64,000 bases of DNA from Cylicocyclus nassatus (Eukaryota; Nematoda; Chromadorea; Rhabditida; Strongylidae), in assembly GCA_958299035.1 (NCBI GenBank), contig CATQJL010000223.1:14665742-14729741 (forward strand). Direction: 5' to 3'. The notes under the pieces were generated by a model. That model searched no databases and had not been told where the DNA came from. It saw only the letters and a program-made list of their open reading frames with translations. This document shows positions 1 through 12,196 of this stretch, piece after piece. The position numbers were made by a program, and so were the translations under genes. Numbering within the stretch: position 1 is the stretch's first letter; each line of letters starts with the position of its first letter.

Positions 1-2102
1 CGCAGTTGAAGATTTCTTGTTGAGTGTTGAGCCTCGATTTTGTGAGGTGGACGCGTCAGCGCGAGGAAATATGGAGTTCTGTAGATAAACATTGTTGAGG
101 TGGAGTTGGTGAGTACACCTTTTCATTTGATTGGGTCTCCGGCAGCCGAATCTGTAAAGGAAACGAGAACTTCATGGTTGGACTAAACCTCTCATACATC
201 GGCAGCACAGGAGGACGACCTGTGTTGATAGTTTGGCCATCCTATTTAGGGACCTTGTAAATCTGTTTGTATTTGTATTTCATCTGTTTTATGTATATAA
301 ACTTTATCCAATCATACTCCTGTTATATATGGATTGAAGAGTTGAGTAACAGCGTCGAGTGGACGCGCCGGAGTGCACGTCATTGCGGATGCGTAAAGTT
401 CTAGGGTGTAGGGTTGTGATGTAGAGCAGTCAAGCACACGGCTAAGGGTGCTGGACCCAACGAGCAGCAACGAGAAGAATAAAAGTTATCGCTGTAGAAA
501 AGCAAAGATTGTAAAACTGTGAGAAATGATAATTGCTTTATACTTCATGTGCCCTGAACTTCTTAGTCTTTAAGCTGTTTGAAAATTGCTTCTTTCCATT
601 GAGTAGTAAAGCCTACAAAGAAATGAAAAGATGTGAGTTTTGGCAAGACAGACAGAATAATTGTGCATTTTGTTAGAACTTACTGCTTACAGCTACATTA
701 CCATTGCCACATTACATTGTAGCTTTCCGAAACAACAGCAATGCGGCGGCATCGCCTTGCCTACGGCACAGTCGAATTGTTACTCGTGCATTATCTGTTC
801 CACTTGAGATAAATGCTGCTGAAATTAGCTGATGCTATTTATACTGACGTAGTTCATAACGTTATTACGACTCCAGAAAGTGTCCATAGCAAAAAAAGAT
901 CATTTCTAAATTAGTCATTGGATAGTTTCAATTATTAGGCCATTCCTAAAGTAATTTCGTTTTTTTCAAATAAACGCCACATTTTGGGAAACAAATATTT
1001 TTAGGAGATTAAGCAATCGATGCAACATTTCATCTTGCAGCATATTCAATAAGCTCTCGAGAAATCATAATATCTGCAACCTATACTCTATGAGATGGTC
1101 AAGTTTTACGATTTGAAACTTTAAAGGAATCCTACAAAGGGCCGAAGTGACGCATTGATAGAGCAAACCTTACAGGACAAAATATATGTTCCTCCTCTTC
1201 ATACCTGTCATGACCGTGTGGCATGCCACACCTGGAGGGTCGTAAGAGGCGTCAGGGACGGGGGGGGGGAGTAATGACATGATATTCCCTCAACAATGTC
1301 AGATAGGGCCACCATGCAAAGTACTAGCACACGATGTTTTGGCCTACAATTTACTTACAGTAAGCATAATAAAAGAATCCTAAAAGTATGAGAGCATCAT
1401 TTTTTGTAATTAGCATTCAAATAATTCCTTTGAGTCAAGTTTTAGATTCTGAGGTTTCCAGGCTCATTCAAGTGAGATGGTCCAATCATGTTAATTTCGC
1501 TTGAAAGGTGAGCTAGTTAATTATTTCTGCATTTGATATAAAGAACTATCACTTCTTTGATTAATTTAGGAAACCTACCTCAAACCTCTAAATTAAGGAA
1601 CCAAGAGAAGCCAAATTTGTTTGTTCCATTATTCGCTTTCAATATATCAGACTAGAGAAGGCCAATTAGGCTCAAATCACTTTAGTGTAAATTATGAGGC
1701 TTAAGCTATCGAATATGTACATTCTTGCCGTTTTCCCTCGCGATTCACTCGGTAGCGTAAACTTAGCATGTGACCGGAACCCACTTTTTACGCAGTATTT
1801 TCCATTTCCATTTGTAAGGAAAACGATTATATCTTTCCTTAGAATAAAAGATCTCGAACGAAATTCCTGCCGTTTAAAGAAGAATTTTAAGCATTAGCAA
1901 TGATATAAAAAACGCAAGTATTTGAATGGTTCTAGGGTATGTTAATAAGATGTAGCACAACACCTGAGAAGGTGTGGCAGGCACAGCTTTTCTGGGATTG
2001 TGCTACACTCCATTAACTTATTTTTAAAGAAAATAAGGGAACAAATTATATACAGTTTGATACAGTTTGATAGTTTGATATATACAAATCTGCAATAGAT
2101 CT
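1..2102. other. No gene recognised; repeat debris
   Basis: I see no convincing exon in this stretch. Short open frames lack family resemblance and consistent splice sites. It holds a truncated foldback copy (935-1190), a perfect 16-bp palindrome GTGTGGCATGCCACAC near 1212-1227, and a G-run near 1260-1270. Coding sequence with unrecognised splicing cannot be excluded. Confidence 0.5.
935..1190 (+). repeat. Truncated copy of TA-flanked 1-kb foldback element
   Basis: It begins TTAGGCCATTCC and continues with text closely related to the left arm of the element at 41309-42326 (AGTAATTTCG, GCATTTCATC, GAGATGGTCAAG, AGAGCAAACC). No matching right arm was found nearby, so this is a one-armed fragment of the same mariner-type family. 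Confidence 0.6.
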
Positions 2103-2106
2103 TTGA

Positions 2107-2522
2107 AGGCAGTGTCTCACCAAAGTTGAGGTCGCGGGGATCTTTACATATTCTATTATAGGGACCTCTAGATAGGCCATTGCAACAAGTCCCACCCAAT
2201 TTGACCCTCTCTACGCTGAGAAAAATTCGCTTAAAGTGGTACGCGGAGAGCCAGTTGGTACGCGCGGACGACTCCTTCGGTCTCCCCCTTACGCGTTTGA
2301 ACATGTCCCTCCACTTGGCATCCACCTCCCCTCTGTTGCTGCCACTGTGGCTGAGGCTGGACATGGAAGGTACAACTCGTCCACGTTGCTTCCGCGGGGC
2401 CTCCGGAAAACGGGGTTTTTGGGAACTTCGTGCGATTTTAAGCCCATACAGTGCTAGACAGGGTCCGACAGGCTTGCAAAATGCAAAAATTTCGGCAACT
2501 AAATTTTGGTGAGACACTGCCT
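2107..2522. mobile_element. MITE with TTAA-type target site
   Basis: The termini are inverted repeats of about 20 bp, beginning AGGCAGTGTCTCACCAAA on the left and reading as its reverse complement on the right. Flanks are TTGA (2103-2106) and TTAA (2523-2526), consistent with a TTAA duplication with one substitution. The same terminus (AGGCAG...CTGCCT) occurs at 4766-5116, 13625-13977 and 35505-35811, so this is a local family. TTAA targets suggest piggyBac-type mobilisation. No transposase is visible, and a fortuitous 200-codon minus-strand frame overlapping it is not a gene. Confidence 0.7.
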
Positions 2523-2526
2523 TTAA

Positions 2527-4055
2527 TGTGTGAAGCTGCCTAGTCTGTCGCAAATATCTTCGTAATACCACCGCTTTCAGCGATTTGTAGGCCACTTTTG
2601 CTATGTATTTTACGAAAGCCCTATTAGATCAATATATAATCAACATAAGTGAGGGAATTGCTATATAAGCTGAGATTTGACTGTTTGTGAATCCCTGCGG
2701 CATCCAAGAGGGATTGCCGCTTTTTTTTTCGGTGTCATCTTTTCAAATGAGTTATAGAAGGCGGTGAAGATGTTGCTCACGATCTAACCTGACAGCGAGA
2801 GGATCATTGTGGTAGACATAAACGATGTCAGAATGACAACGACGAACCACTGCTCGCCAATCGAAGTCTTTTAAAAAAATATTTCGAATGCTCATTACTG
2901 CCATAAATCCTTAGCAAACTTTTCGACGTTTCCATTGAGTTTATAGAAAGATAAACTTTGACTTTGAAAGAGAGGAGTTTTCTGGTCGAAATGTTGGAAA
3001 ATGCAGATACAAGCACCGCGGTAAAAAGCGTGCCCTCATAACTCCCTTCCCACCCTCATTTCACGCATACAAGCCCACTTTTTGGTTTTTCAAAGAGCGC
3101 ACAGCTGCTCCACTGTGTTTCGGAAAGCGAATCTTATGCCGCACAATTCTCTCAGGTAACATGCGGCACGGTTAGAATTCTTTGGCCACGAAGTTCTTTG
3201 GATTGTTTATACTGCTTGATTTTGAAAAAGATTCCCCGCGCCTTGTACGCTGGAAATCAGTACACTTCATCTTCATTTTTTGCACATAATAACAGTCATA
3301 CTATACAGTTTGAAAAATGAAAAAGATTTAAGGGAAATGAAAATATAGCCTACCGTACTGTTGCATAGTCCTGGAAGGTCTGCACCGCAATCAATGGAAA
3401 GAGAGAAGATCAGTGATTTAGTGATGACAACAAAAGCATTATTACTAAGAAAGTTATGAAATTTTGCAAAACCTGAGGTTCTGAGTGAGAAATTAGGTTT
3501 CACAAACACCGTGACAGTTTACGTTATGTTCTATGCATACTGTGAGCCACGAATTGCACATCCAGTTTGCCTTCAAAAAACAACGAAAAAAATTTGAGCA
3601 TTTTTTGGAGCAGTTGAGTTTGAGGTTTGCAGCAAAAATGAAGTGGTGCACGATTTCAATCAGACGCATCGAAACGAACTGTCCAGCAAATTATAGTTAG
3701 AGTACCGAGATCAGCCAAAAAAGATTCGTGATGAAGACAAATTTGGCGCCCTCAAAAAACGAGAGAGTCAAGAGCGTCAGTGCAGCTTTGAAATCCTTCA
3801 GTGCCAAAGAGTTGAACAGCAAATCCGCCGAGACTTGACTAGTGCGATAGTTTGATTTGTTGTACATTGATGTCATACTCAATTGTTGACAGGTTGAAAA
3901 ATCGTACCACGAGAGGGGATCGCAGCTTAAAAGAAAGCTTCATATCCTGAAGTTCCAGATCTCTAGATTTCACGCTGTCTACCAGTAAGCATTCCTATAA
4001 GAAGCTGTACATTGTGCATTTTCCAGCTTTGTATGATCCTCTGGTCATCCCTGGG
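2527..4055. other. No gene recognised
   Basis: A/T-rich sequence with only short open frames. I found no recognisable protein motif, RNA gene or paired terminal repeat. Confidence 0.45.
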
Positions 4056-4059
4056 GACG

Positions 4060-4365
4060 ACCTTCTATTTTTTGAAGTTATTTTTTCTTCTTCAAAGTTA
4101 ATGAAAACATTGCAAAGTTGTACTGCTTGTCTAACCCAACAGTGCTAAACATGTTGCTGATAAGAACAAATGATGTTTTGGAGTCGTGAGATTTTCAATG
4201 AACCACAAGTCGAAAGTTGGGGTTTATCGAAAAGCTCGATATTTCAGAAACCCATTTGTTCTCATCAGCAACATGGTTAGCACTATTAGATAATCAATAC
4301 AGATAATCAGTATTCTGGAATATTTTCACTAACTTTGAAAAAAATGACTTTGAAGAATGGGCGGT
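4060..4365. repeat. Foldback (inverted-repeat) element
   Basis: The left arm at about 4140-4172 and the right arm at about 4253-4286 are near-perfect reverse complements (GTTGCTGATAAGAACAAATG against CATTTGTTCTCATCAGCAAC). Weaker pairing extends outward to about 4060 and 4365. No target duplication was identified. Confidence 0.6.
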
Positions 4366-4731
4366 TTTCCTCCGGGAATCCTCACGCAAGCTGTCATGAA
4401 TAGATGCGAATACGTGTGTCATACTCGGAAGAAGGAAAGTTATGAAAATGATAAAAACTTAATCTTCAGTCTAATACATTGTAGCACCTCATAAAGATTT
4501 TCACGAGGTTTTAGAAAAATTTATTTGAACCGTGTTAATTGATCCATGTTAATCCTTAGATTTTTCATGTAAGTCGAGAGGTACTTGTCAACAGCAAATT
4601 GTGAGGGAAAAGTGATACGGCTAACAGTTCCGGTAACGTAAGTTGTTGCTTTTTTATGCTTGAATGGATGCATAGGCGAGGGCGAATGGTGCACCACATA
4701 CAGCGGCTGTATTCTTCATTGTTATCTTGAG

Positions 4732-4759
4732 GTTAATTCTACCTCCAGGTAGAATTAAC
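4732..4759. repeat. Perfect 13-bp-arm hairpin beside a MITE
   Basis: GTTAATTCTACCT, a CC centre, then the exact reverse complement. It lies six bases before the TTAA-type MITE at 4766. Function is unknown. Confidence 0.6.
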
Positions 4760-4765
4760 ACTCAA

Positions 4766-5116
4766 AGGCAGCGTCCAAGCAAATCTAAACTATGGGGCTC
4801 TCACATTGATCGTAATTTTGTGGCCCTAACTAAGCCACTGCCCAAGCGGCAGCTCAGGTAATGCTCTAAAGGCTGAGATATTCGCCCCGAAACTGAACCC
4901 CGGAATCTTATTTCGCATGCGCAAGCCATCAATTTCGCGCGAAGACCCTTGGGTCGAGCCATGAATTCATGCTAAATACGATCAGGGGTCCAACTTCAAG
5001 GCGAATATCTCTTAGAGCACTACCCGAGCTGTCGCTTGGGCAGTGGCTAACTTAGGGTCCCAGAATTGCTACCCACATGAGAGCCCCGTATGTCCAGATT
5101 TGCTTGGACGCTGCCT
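4766..5116. mobile_element. MITE with TTAA-type target site
   Basis: Inverted termini AGGCAGCGTCCAAGCAAATC and its complement. Flanks are TCAA (4762-4765) and TTAA (5117-5120). The interior is partly palindromic (an AGCCACTGCCCAAGCGGCAG arm facing a degenerate partner) and is clearly related to the copy at 13625-13977. Non-autonomous. Confidence 0.75.
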
Positions 5117-5120
5117 TTAA

Positions 5121-7380
5121 AATCCGTGTTCCGTCAAAGCTTGAAGTAAATGTCCAAGGTTAGTTCTATTTTGAGAATGGTTTGCTGTGGAATGAATAAT
5201 ACCTTAAAGTAAATTCTATTCAAGGTAGCCTCACCAACTAATCCTATCCATCAAACATCACACCCTTATTTTATAAAAAAAACCACAGCAAAATTTCTAA
5301 CCCTCAAACGGCAAGGATAGAAGGATGTCTAAACCCACCATAGCAATTACATCATTTGGTTGAGATTAATGAGAAAATGACCATAAAGCTCGCTCTGCCC
5401 TATTATGAAACATGATTCGCACTTGCCTGCGGGGTTCAAACCTTCAAAATTGTTTTGTTGCAAACGTGACACTGACAGTCTTAAGAAAAGGTTCATTACT
5501 GTAAAGGCTTCTACTAGAGAAAACTTCATGCACAGCCAAGATATCACAGTTTGCTTTGGACAAACATCACTGTATAGCATACTAACAAAGGTAAAGCTGA
5601 CCTTGAAATATATCGACGCATACTAAATAGCCCAGAGTACCCTGAGTATGATTCACCTCGGGCTAAATTTTACCTTAAGTTCGTTGATGAGTAGGGCCAT
5701 AGGCTCGCCTACTCATTGGATTTTTTTTCCGTGTTTGACTGCTTTCATGCTATACAATAGCATTTGTAAGGCATTTTTTTGCGTGCTACAAAAAACAAAC
5801 CCCGTTTTCCTCAAAGTCTTTCACATTGACGCCAAAATTGAAAAGTCAAAATCATGTTGTCCACTGAGTCCGATTGCAAATTATGTCAAAATTTCAATAA
5901 TTCTTATAAAACACACGACTAACGACAACTTTCTGCGCCGAAATCACTACCGCTTATGATCCGTAAAACCTACCGTTATTTGAAAAAAAAAAATTAAAGA
6001 TGAGGGATTAAGCGTCTTCAGTCCCCTGAGATAACCGCCGGGGGCAAGCGGTCAGCAAAATTGTAAGGCGGGCAATACTTTCAGCGAGCAGTACTTCTGT
6101 GTTCTGTCAGCGGGCAGCGATACAAAATCTTCTGCAAGCCCTCGTCAAATAATTTCTTTCAGCAAGCGCGGGCACGGGCCGAACTTTCAGGCGCTCGGGC
6201 TCTTTTCACGCAGTTTCAGGCCTACGCCGAGCAAACATAACACTCTACATAAAAGAGGTATCATCGATGATTTGATTACCCGAGTTTGAGGTACTTCCTC
6301 TCAGCGGAAGGTACCGTACGGGCTGTGCGGTCCTCAATAATTTTGCATATTCTCGCCGAAGGTCCTCGAGGATGCGGCCACTGCGCCGCGATAATCTATG
6401 AAACAGCCGCAACTGTTCTGAGCATACGTCTGAGATTTCGCAAAATTCTTCCATCTGCAAGCAGACCGCAAGAAATCAGCAAACTATGTTTTTGGTGCCT
6501 CTTCCACGTAAATTGCATGGCAGCCTGTCCCGGCGATTCTCTGAGCCTCTGCAGGTCTGCGCCGACTGCATTCCATTCAGTCGAAGAGACTTTGAAAGCG
6601 TATCAGCCTTTCAGTGACTTGCAAGTGTCAGCCGGCTACAAATCAGTACTCTGGTCCTCCCAAACTACTTTTCTTGAAATGTAGAGGGTTTGTTGGCAGG
6701 GAGACTTTGGCTTGACCTGGGCGAGTAGTAATCTGTTCTACCTGGTGGCATCATAGATGCCGGCAAGTTGGCACACATCGCAGAAAGTTCCCAACTTCGC
6801 GGCAGCTGCGGAGTGATTGTGGGTTTTAATAATCTTATATAATGACCCCAGTAGCAATCAATTCGCACATTAAATTTTGATGACGCAGATAGCCGCAAAA
6901 CTGCTACATCGCGTTCAACCTAAGTGTGTTAACTCCAAACGCCAACACGCTAATCATTCGACCATTTGGTCGATCATTGCCGTTTGCACCACCAATAGGA
7001 GGAACGCACTGGTAAGTGGCCGCCTGTAAGAGGATCGATACATTGCGTGAGAGATTTCGAGTAGTAGGATAGCATCGCGGAGGGCTCGCATACAAAACTT
7101 GGAAAAAAAGAAGCAAGCATGTTTTGGATTGCTTACGGGGTATGCGAGCATAGAAGCCAATGTGTGAGACAGATAAAAATGCGAAACAGAGGCTGAAAAA
7201 CTTACAAGTGAGCTATAGTTGAAAAAAAAAAGCCGAGGGAGCGTTAAATAAAGAGCATAGTGAAGATTTAGGTAATTTAGTCAAACTTTAATTACTTTAA
7301 GAGTGAGATTTTTGACTAAAGATTGTTAATCTAGCAAGTGAAATGCTCACATTCAGAATAATCCAAATACAATATAACCA
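5121..7380. other. No gene recognised
   Basis: Several open frames of 60-130 codons exist on both strands, but none shows a recognisable domain, consistent splice signals or conservation in the duplicated block. G+C rises locally near 6150-6700. Block A of the segmental duplication begins at its right edge, about 7383. Confidence 0.4.
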
Positions 7381-7767
7381 TAGGAGGCTAGCAGCCTTCT
7401 GGGGTCATAGATAAAAAAATCCAGAAATATTATGTAGAATATGCGCAAAATGCAGTTCTCTGTAGTGTACTAAAACCCGTAGCTTTGACATGAAAGTTTG
7501 AAATGTAAGAATATCATGAAAAACTCTCATTGAGCGCAAGGGCAAACGGACTTGTACGTATGCACGCACGTCAGCGGCTTCAAAGCACTGTGTCAAAGTT
7601 TGAAAGGAGCAGATCAAGGGTGCTGCGGCTAAGCTGAACAATGCAGGTATCAAATATATGTCCCACTGTACTTTTTTTCAGGCACATGTCTAAGTAAAAT
7701 TTTGCTTATACATTCATGAACAGAATCACATGTTTTGACGCTTACTGCGTGTGCGTTTGATCGAGGA

Positions 7768-7773
7768 TATAAA
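7768..7773 (+). promoter_or_regulatory. TATA box of the secreted-protein gene, copy A
   Basis: GGATATAAAGGG lies 37 bases upstream of the ATG at 7805. The same GGATATAAAGGG precedes the ATG of copy B. This conservation between otherwise diverged upstream sequences supports a core promoter with a very short leader. Confidence 0.55.
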
Positions 7774-7804
7774 GGGAGCAGCCGAAGTGGGAAGTAAACG
7801 TGGC

Positions 7805-10800
7805 ATGAAGCTAGTTTGTCTCTTCCTTTTAGTGAGTTCTCGGTTAAAAATAGTTCGTCAAAATAAAAAACATTTTTAGGTGGTGTCTGCATTTTGCAGA
7901 GATTGCGATATGAATCCAATAAGCCGTGAGGTGCAAGAAGCTGGATGGTTGTTGCCTGGGGGATCTGTCAACTTGGTGAGTTAACTAGTATCTTTTGGCA
8001 AAACTTTGCTATGGAAAAACAAGCAGCGAACCGAAGTTGCAAAGCACAGCGATTCTTGACAATTTTGAACTAATCATAAAAACGGATACGAAGACTTTTT
8101 CGAGTTTTTATTATCATTTCAGAGATTTACTTGTCGGCACAGACAGAAGGCTCGAGAATATGCAAAGTATAATGTCAGAGGAAACCTGGATGCGTTGATC
8201 GAAGAATTTTTGCTGTAAGATTTTATGATTTATGATATGCAATTTACGTATTTTCAATGATTTACAGGGAGACGCCTCCGAGAATAATAGCTAGAAGATT
8301 GTGGTTCAAGGTAAGCAACTTCCAGCAACTTTCGCATTAGTGCCTTTGAATCCACCATTCTACGAAAGCTCGGCTATTTTTTCAATTAGTGATGCTTGAC
8401 TGCAACGACTCATGAGCTGTTATGCGAAAAATTATTCAAATTTGCCATTGAAAATTCTTTTCAATTTTCGAAAAAACTATTTGAACTAGTGCTGAAGGAA
8501 TTTCTTTTGCGTGTATCTGATCATTTTGCTCGAATACATTCTGAAATTTATGAAATATGCTGCAGCTGTATGTGGCGTAGTGGTATGAGGTGCTTCTATA
8601 ATACCAGATCGGACCACGGTTTGATCCCACCCAAATAAGTCTTTAGAGGATGGTGAAATGGTCTAGAGTAGAGAGTTCAAATACACTGGCTTAATCGGCT
8701 GGTCTCCGCAAGTCACTGTAAAAGCCCTACACGCATGCCTTTTCGGCTATGAATTAAAATGTTCAGCGCATACCGCAAAGGGTATTGGAGACGCTGAATT
8801 CTTCATCGTCTGTCCTTTGTAAGCAAAATTGTACTTAACTTACAGATTACTCAGATCCTCGCCTCGTCGTGCGGGTTCCAACTTTCGAGCATTCGTTGCA
8901 CTCGAGTAATCGTCCCATGAACGTCTTTGTACATGTCTGTGATTGCTGGTTGATCCTGAATTATATTCCGACTGATGGCGCAACTGGTTTACGCGGGCAA
9001 CAAATACGTCACACCATCTCTTCGGTGGCCTACCAGGTGGACGACTGAAGGTCTTGGAATCAATTCCAATGTTCTTCTTGTCCATCTATCGTCTTCCCTT
9101 CTCATTATATGTCCGGCCCATCTATGTTTGTTCTTCGATACGTACTCTGCTGGATCTTGTAGACGTGAAACATGTCTAAGGTCAGAGCTCCGAACCCCAA
9201 GTCGATACTGTTTGAACTTTGTTATCTTTTGGAACCTTCCCCAAGCGCCTTGTATGCTACTTGTAGCGCCTTCGCAGTTGCTGAAGTGTCAGCCTAGGTT
9301 TCGACTGCGTGACACAGAGATGGACGAACTGTAGCATCGAAAAGGTGAGCATGTAGGTCCGGATCAGCAACATGTTCTGTTGACTCTCTTAATAGTCGAA
9401 TGCTGCCCATGCCGTCCTCTCTCTTCTGATAAGTTCGTCCTTTTTGTCGTTGTTCATGTTGATAATCGCCTTAATTAAACTAGGAAGTGGTCTCTTCCAC
9501 CGGCGACCCATCCAAATGTAACTGGCCTTTACTGCATAGGGTGTTTTTCATAAACTGCGTCTTCATGTTTTCATTCAACTCGCTCAGCATGTCTTCGGCC
9601 TCGCAACGGATTTCGAGAATATAGCGATATCGTCTGCGAAATGAGATTCGAAAGGTATCGCCATTCTCTTATCCCCTTCTCATTCCAGTTGAGTCACTGC
9701 ATGTCCCGTTGCAGCGCGGCTGCGAACAGCTTTGGCGACAGGTGTCACCTTGAGGTATTCCTTTTCCAGTGTGGTTATGGAGAGGATGGTCAAATAGCTG
9801 TATCATCGTTATGCATCATGTTTTGAAGTCCGCTGCTGTTAGGTAGGATCCACTCGTTGGTCGATCAAAGCTGTTAAAACGGCGTTAAATCTCACACTTC
9901 GAAAGCACTGTGTTCGAAAAAGATGAGGACCAGGGTGGTTGATATTTGCTGAGGACCAGGGTGGTTGATATTTGCGAGAGACCCTCCACGATCCCCTTGA
10001 GACGTGATCGATGCAATTGAATCCTTTACGAAGTCCGGCCTGTTCAAACGGTTGTGCTTCATCTAACGTCGTCGAGATACTTGACATGATTATCTTTGTA
10101 AGCAGCCTGTAAAACACACTTGACAAGTTGATCGGTTGGTAATTTTTCGAGTCTTTCCTCCTGCCTTTTGTGTAGGAGAACGACGACGTTAGATGAAGCA
10201 CAACCGTTTAAACGGCCGCACCATGCGGGATGCCTTCTACCGAATATCCTTTCCCTCGTCATGTGTTCTGTCATATGCGCCAGTAGAGTTGCAGTTTGTG
10301 ACTGCCGGCTCTCAATAAGTTGGTGATGTTTCCATCCGGACCAAAATCTCTGCCTGGTTCAATGCACGCCATGCTTCGCTTCTAAAAAAGGATTTTTAGC
10401 GGCTGTTCTCCAGTGTGAACGGCAGAGTCCAATATGGACGAAAAACTTCGTGAAAAACTTAGATCTCTCTGGTGTACTTGGATCTGCGTGCAGGCTTCTT
10501 CTTTTCTGTAGAAGTTTTGTTGTTCGTTAAACGTTCACTACCTCTTTCCACGGTGAGAGCTGCCTGCTCAGCACAGCTGCGTAGTCCTTGTCCTTCGATC
10601 ACCTTTCCTAAACCTTCTGTTGGATCTTCGCGTTCCTTCCAGCAGTATCCGGCTGCCGTTCTCGAAAACGCGTTCGTCATTCGTGGCCTCTCTTTTAAAC
10701 TTCGCACAACGGGAAGATTTTCTCTCCATTTTCCAATTGATACGGATCTTCGCTTGGAGTAAACGGTGGACCGAGCCTGTGCAAAACGACGTACCACTTC

Positions 10801-12196
10801 GACATCAACCAGACTCCATCTCCTACTGACAAGTATATGGACCGTTTCCGTATATGCTGTGCCATTTGGTGACTCCCATGTCAAACGGCGATGTTCTTTC
10901 TTTAGAAAAAATTGCATGAAACAGTGCTACGAGCCGCTACTGTGAGTCCGACGTGTCTGTCTCCATTCTCGTTTCGACTTCCCAAACAAAATTATTTTCC
11001 AATTATATCACCTTCTTGGACTTGCTTCTGTCCTATCTTTGCGTTAAAGTCGCCAATGATAAAATTATTGAATTATGGAATGATTTCTTCTTGTAGATGG
11101 CGTATTCAAGCTTCTCGTAAAACTTGTTAAGCTCGCTTACATCAAATGCTTCTGTAAGTGAGTAGCAATTAATGACACTTATGTTTCTCTGGAGTGGAGG
11201 ACAAGTCAAGGGACAACTAATCGCGGTAACAGAATTTTTTACGGCGAGGTGGCTAACGATGGGTGCACGATAAAACTCATGCCTCCAAAGTTTCTTGTCG
11301 GAGCCTTCTCTACTAATAAAACAAGAATTTCAGGATTCTTCATCTTGTGACCGAGGCTTCCGTTCTTGGTTTTCTATAATGCAATCGCATCGTAATTGAT
11401 GCGAATTGCGGCGTCTAGGTGAACACAAAGCTCATAGGTTGAGAATAACGTCCTTGCATTGTAAGTGCAGAGTGAAAACAGCCTGCATGTCTCGTTGTAT
11501 CCGCTCTGTTGCCGAACGGATCTATGAACGTCTCTCGCTCCTGCGCTTAAGATTTCTTCACACCTCACCGACCCTATTGCCGTTCGACGTTAGAAACGGC
11601 AGACGAACACGGGTGCGCAGGGTACTAGGCAATTATTCGAAGCTGACAAACCTATTAAATTTCCCGCCATAACTAAATAGCCAAGCTGGGGCGTTCTAAG
11701 GTTGTGTCAAAGCAGCGAATGATTGAATGACATTGACGGTTTTTGCACCCTCGCGACTTGACCGGCGCTGTCAGGTAGGTGGCAACGGATCCCGACATGT
11801 TGACTGGGGTGGTCTGCTTCAGCTGGGTTAACGCGTGAGTTCGAATCTTATTGCTACACCCAGGTGCCCCTCGTCACGTTGCAGACCATGAGGGGAAAAC
11901 GAGACCTTATTTTTTTTTCGAATAACCAATTTGAGATATTCAAATTATTCCTACGATTATTCTTTTGAAATATTTATATTTCATCATGTCATGTCTTGCA
12001 GGCTTCACTAAAGTGTCTGTTTCAGTTCAAAGAACTAGAACGTGTACCAACCCTACAAATGCCTATGGTGGACAAGGTGTACTTCGCATGCTTCACGGGA
12101 GAAACATCAATAGCATGTTCCTCCTCATTTTGGCCTCTGGGAAAACCTTTCCCATTTTTCATGGAGAATGATGCAGACAATGAAGTTGAAGATTAA
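7805..12196 (+). CDS. Small secreted protein, copy A (five exons), function unknown
   Basis: Read by eye as exons 7805-7831, 7880-7975, 8123-8214, 8268-8310 and 12002-12196 (or 12026-12196). Introns are about 48, 147, 53 and 3700 bases, with GTGAGT/GTAAG donors and TTTTTAG, TTTCAG, TTTACAG and TTGCAG acceptors; all junctions keep frame. The product is 150 aa (142 with the downstream TTTCAG acceptor). It begins MKLVCLFLLVVSAFCRDCD, a clear signal peptide, likely cleaved after SA near residue 13. The mature chain has few cysteines, a basic middle (exons 3-4) and an acidic tail ENDADNEVED ending in TAA. No transmembrane segment or known domain is recognised. The paralogue at 48868-52784 shows mostly synonymous changes in exons 3-4, so the family was under protein-level constraint. 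Intron 4 carries an antisense RTE element. The role is unknown; secretion is an inference from the signal peptide. Confidence 0.7.
8840..11600 (-). pseudogene. Degenerate RTE-type LINE (endonuclease-RT), antisense in intron
   Basis: Minus-strand fragments line up as one broken non-LTR retrotransposon. The endonuclease start near 11374-11568 contains CTYNARTL. The endonuclease/linker at 10459-10917 contains RRLTWESPNG and a YTETVHILVSRRW block. The RT core at 9839-10201 contains KNYQPINLSSVFYRLLTKI and EQAGLRKGF. The C-terminal tail at 8840-9085 contains RPPGRPPKRWCDVF. These match the RTE clade layout (APE endonuclease then RT). Frameshifts and stops separate the pieces, and a 26-bp tandem duplication lies near 9922-9973. 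It sits antisense inside intron 4 of the secreted-protein gene. The second block carries the same insertion, so insertion predates the duplication. Confidence 0.8.

Noticed and set aside
1942..2595. 217-codon minus-strand open frame
   Set aside because: It runs through the TTAA-type MITE (2107-2522), has an atypical composition and no recognisable domain.
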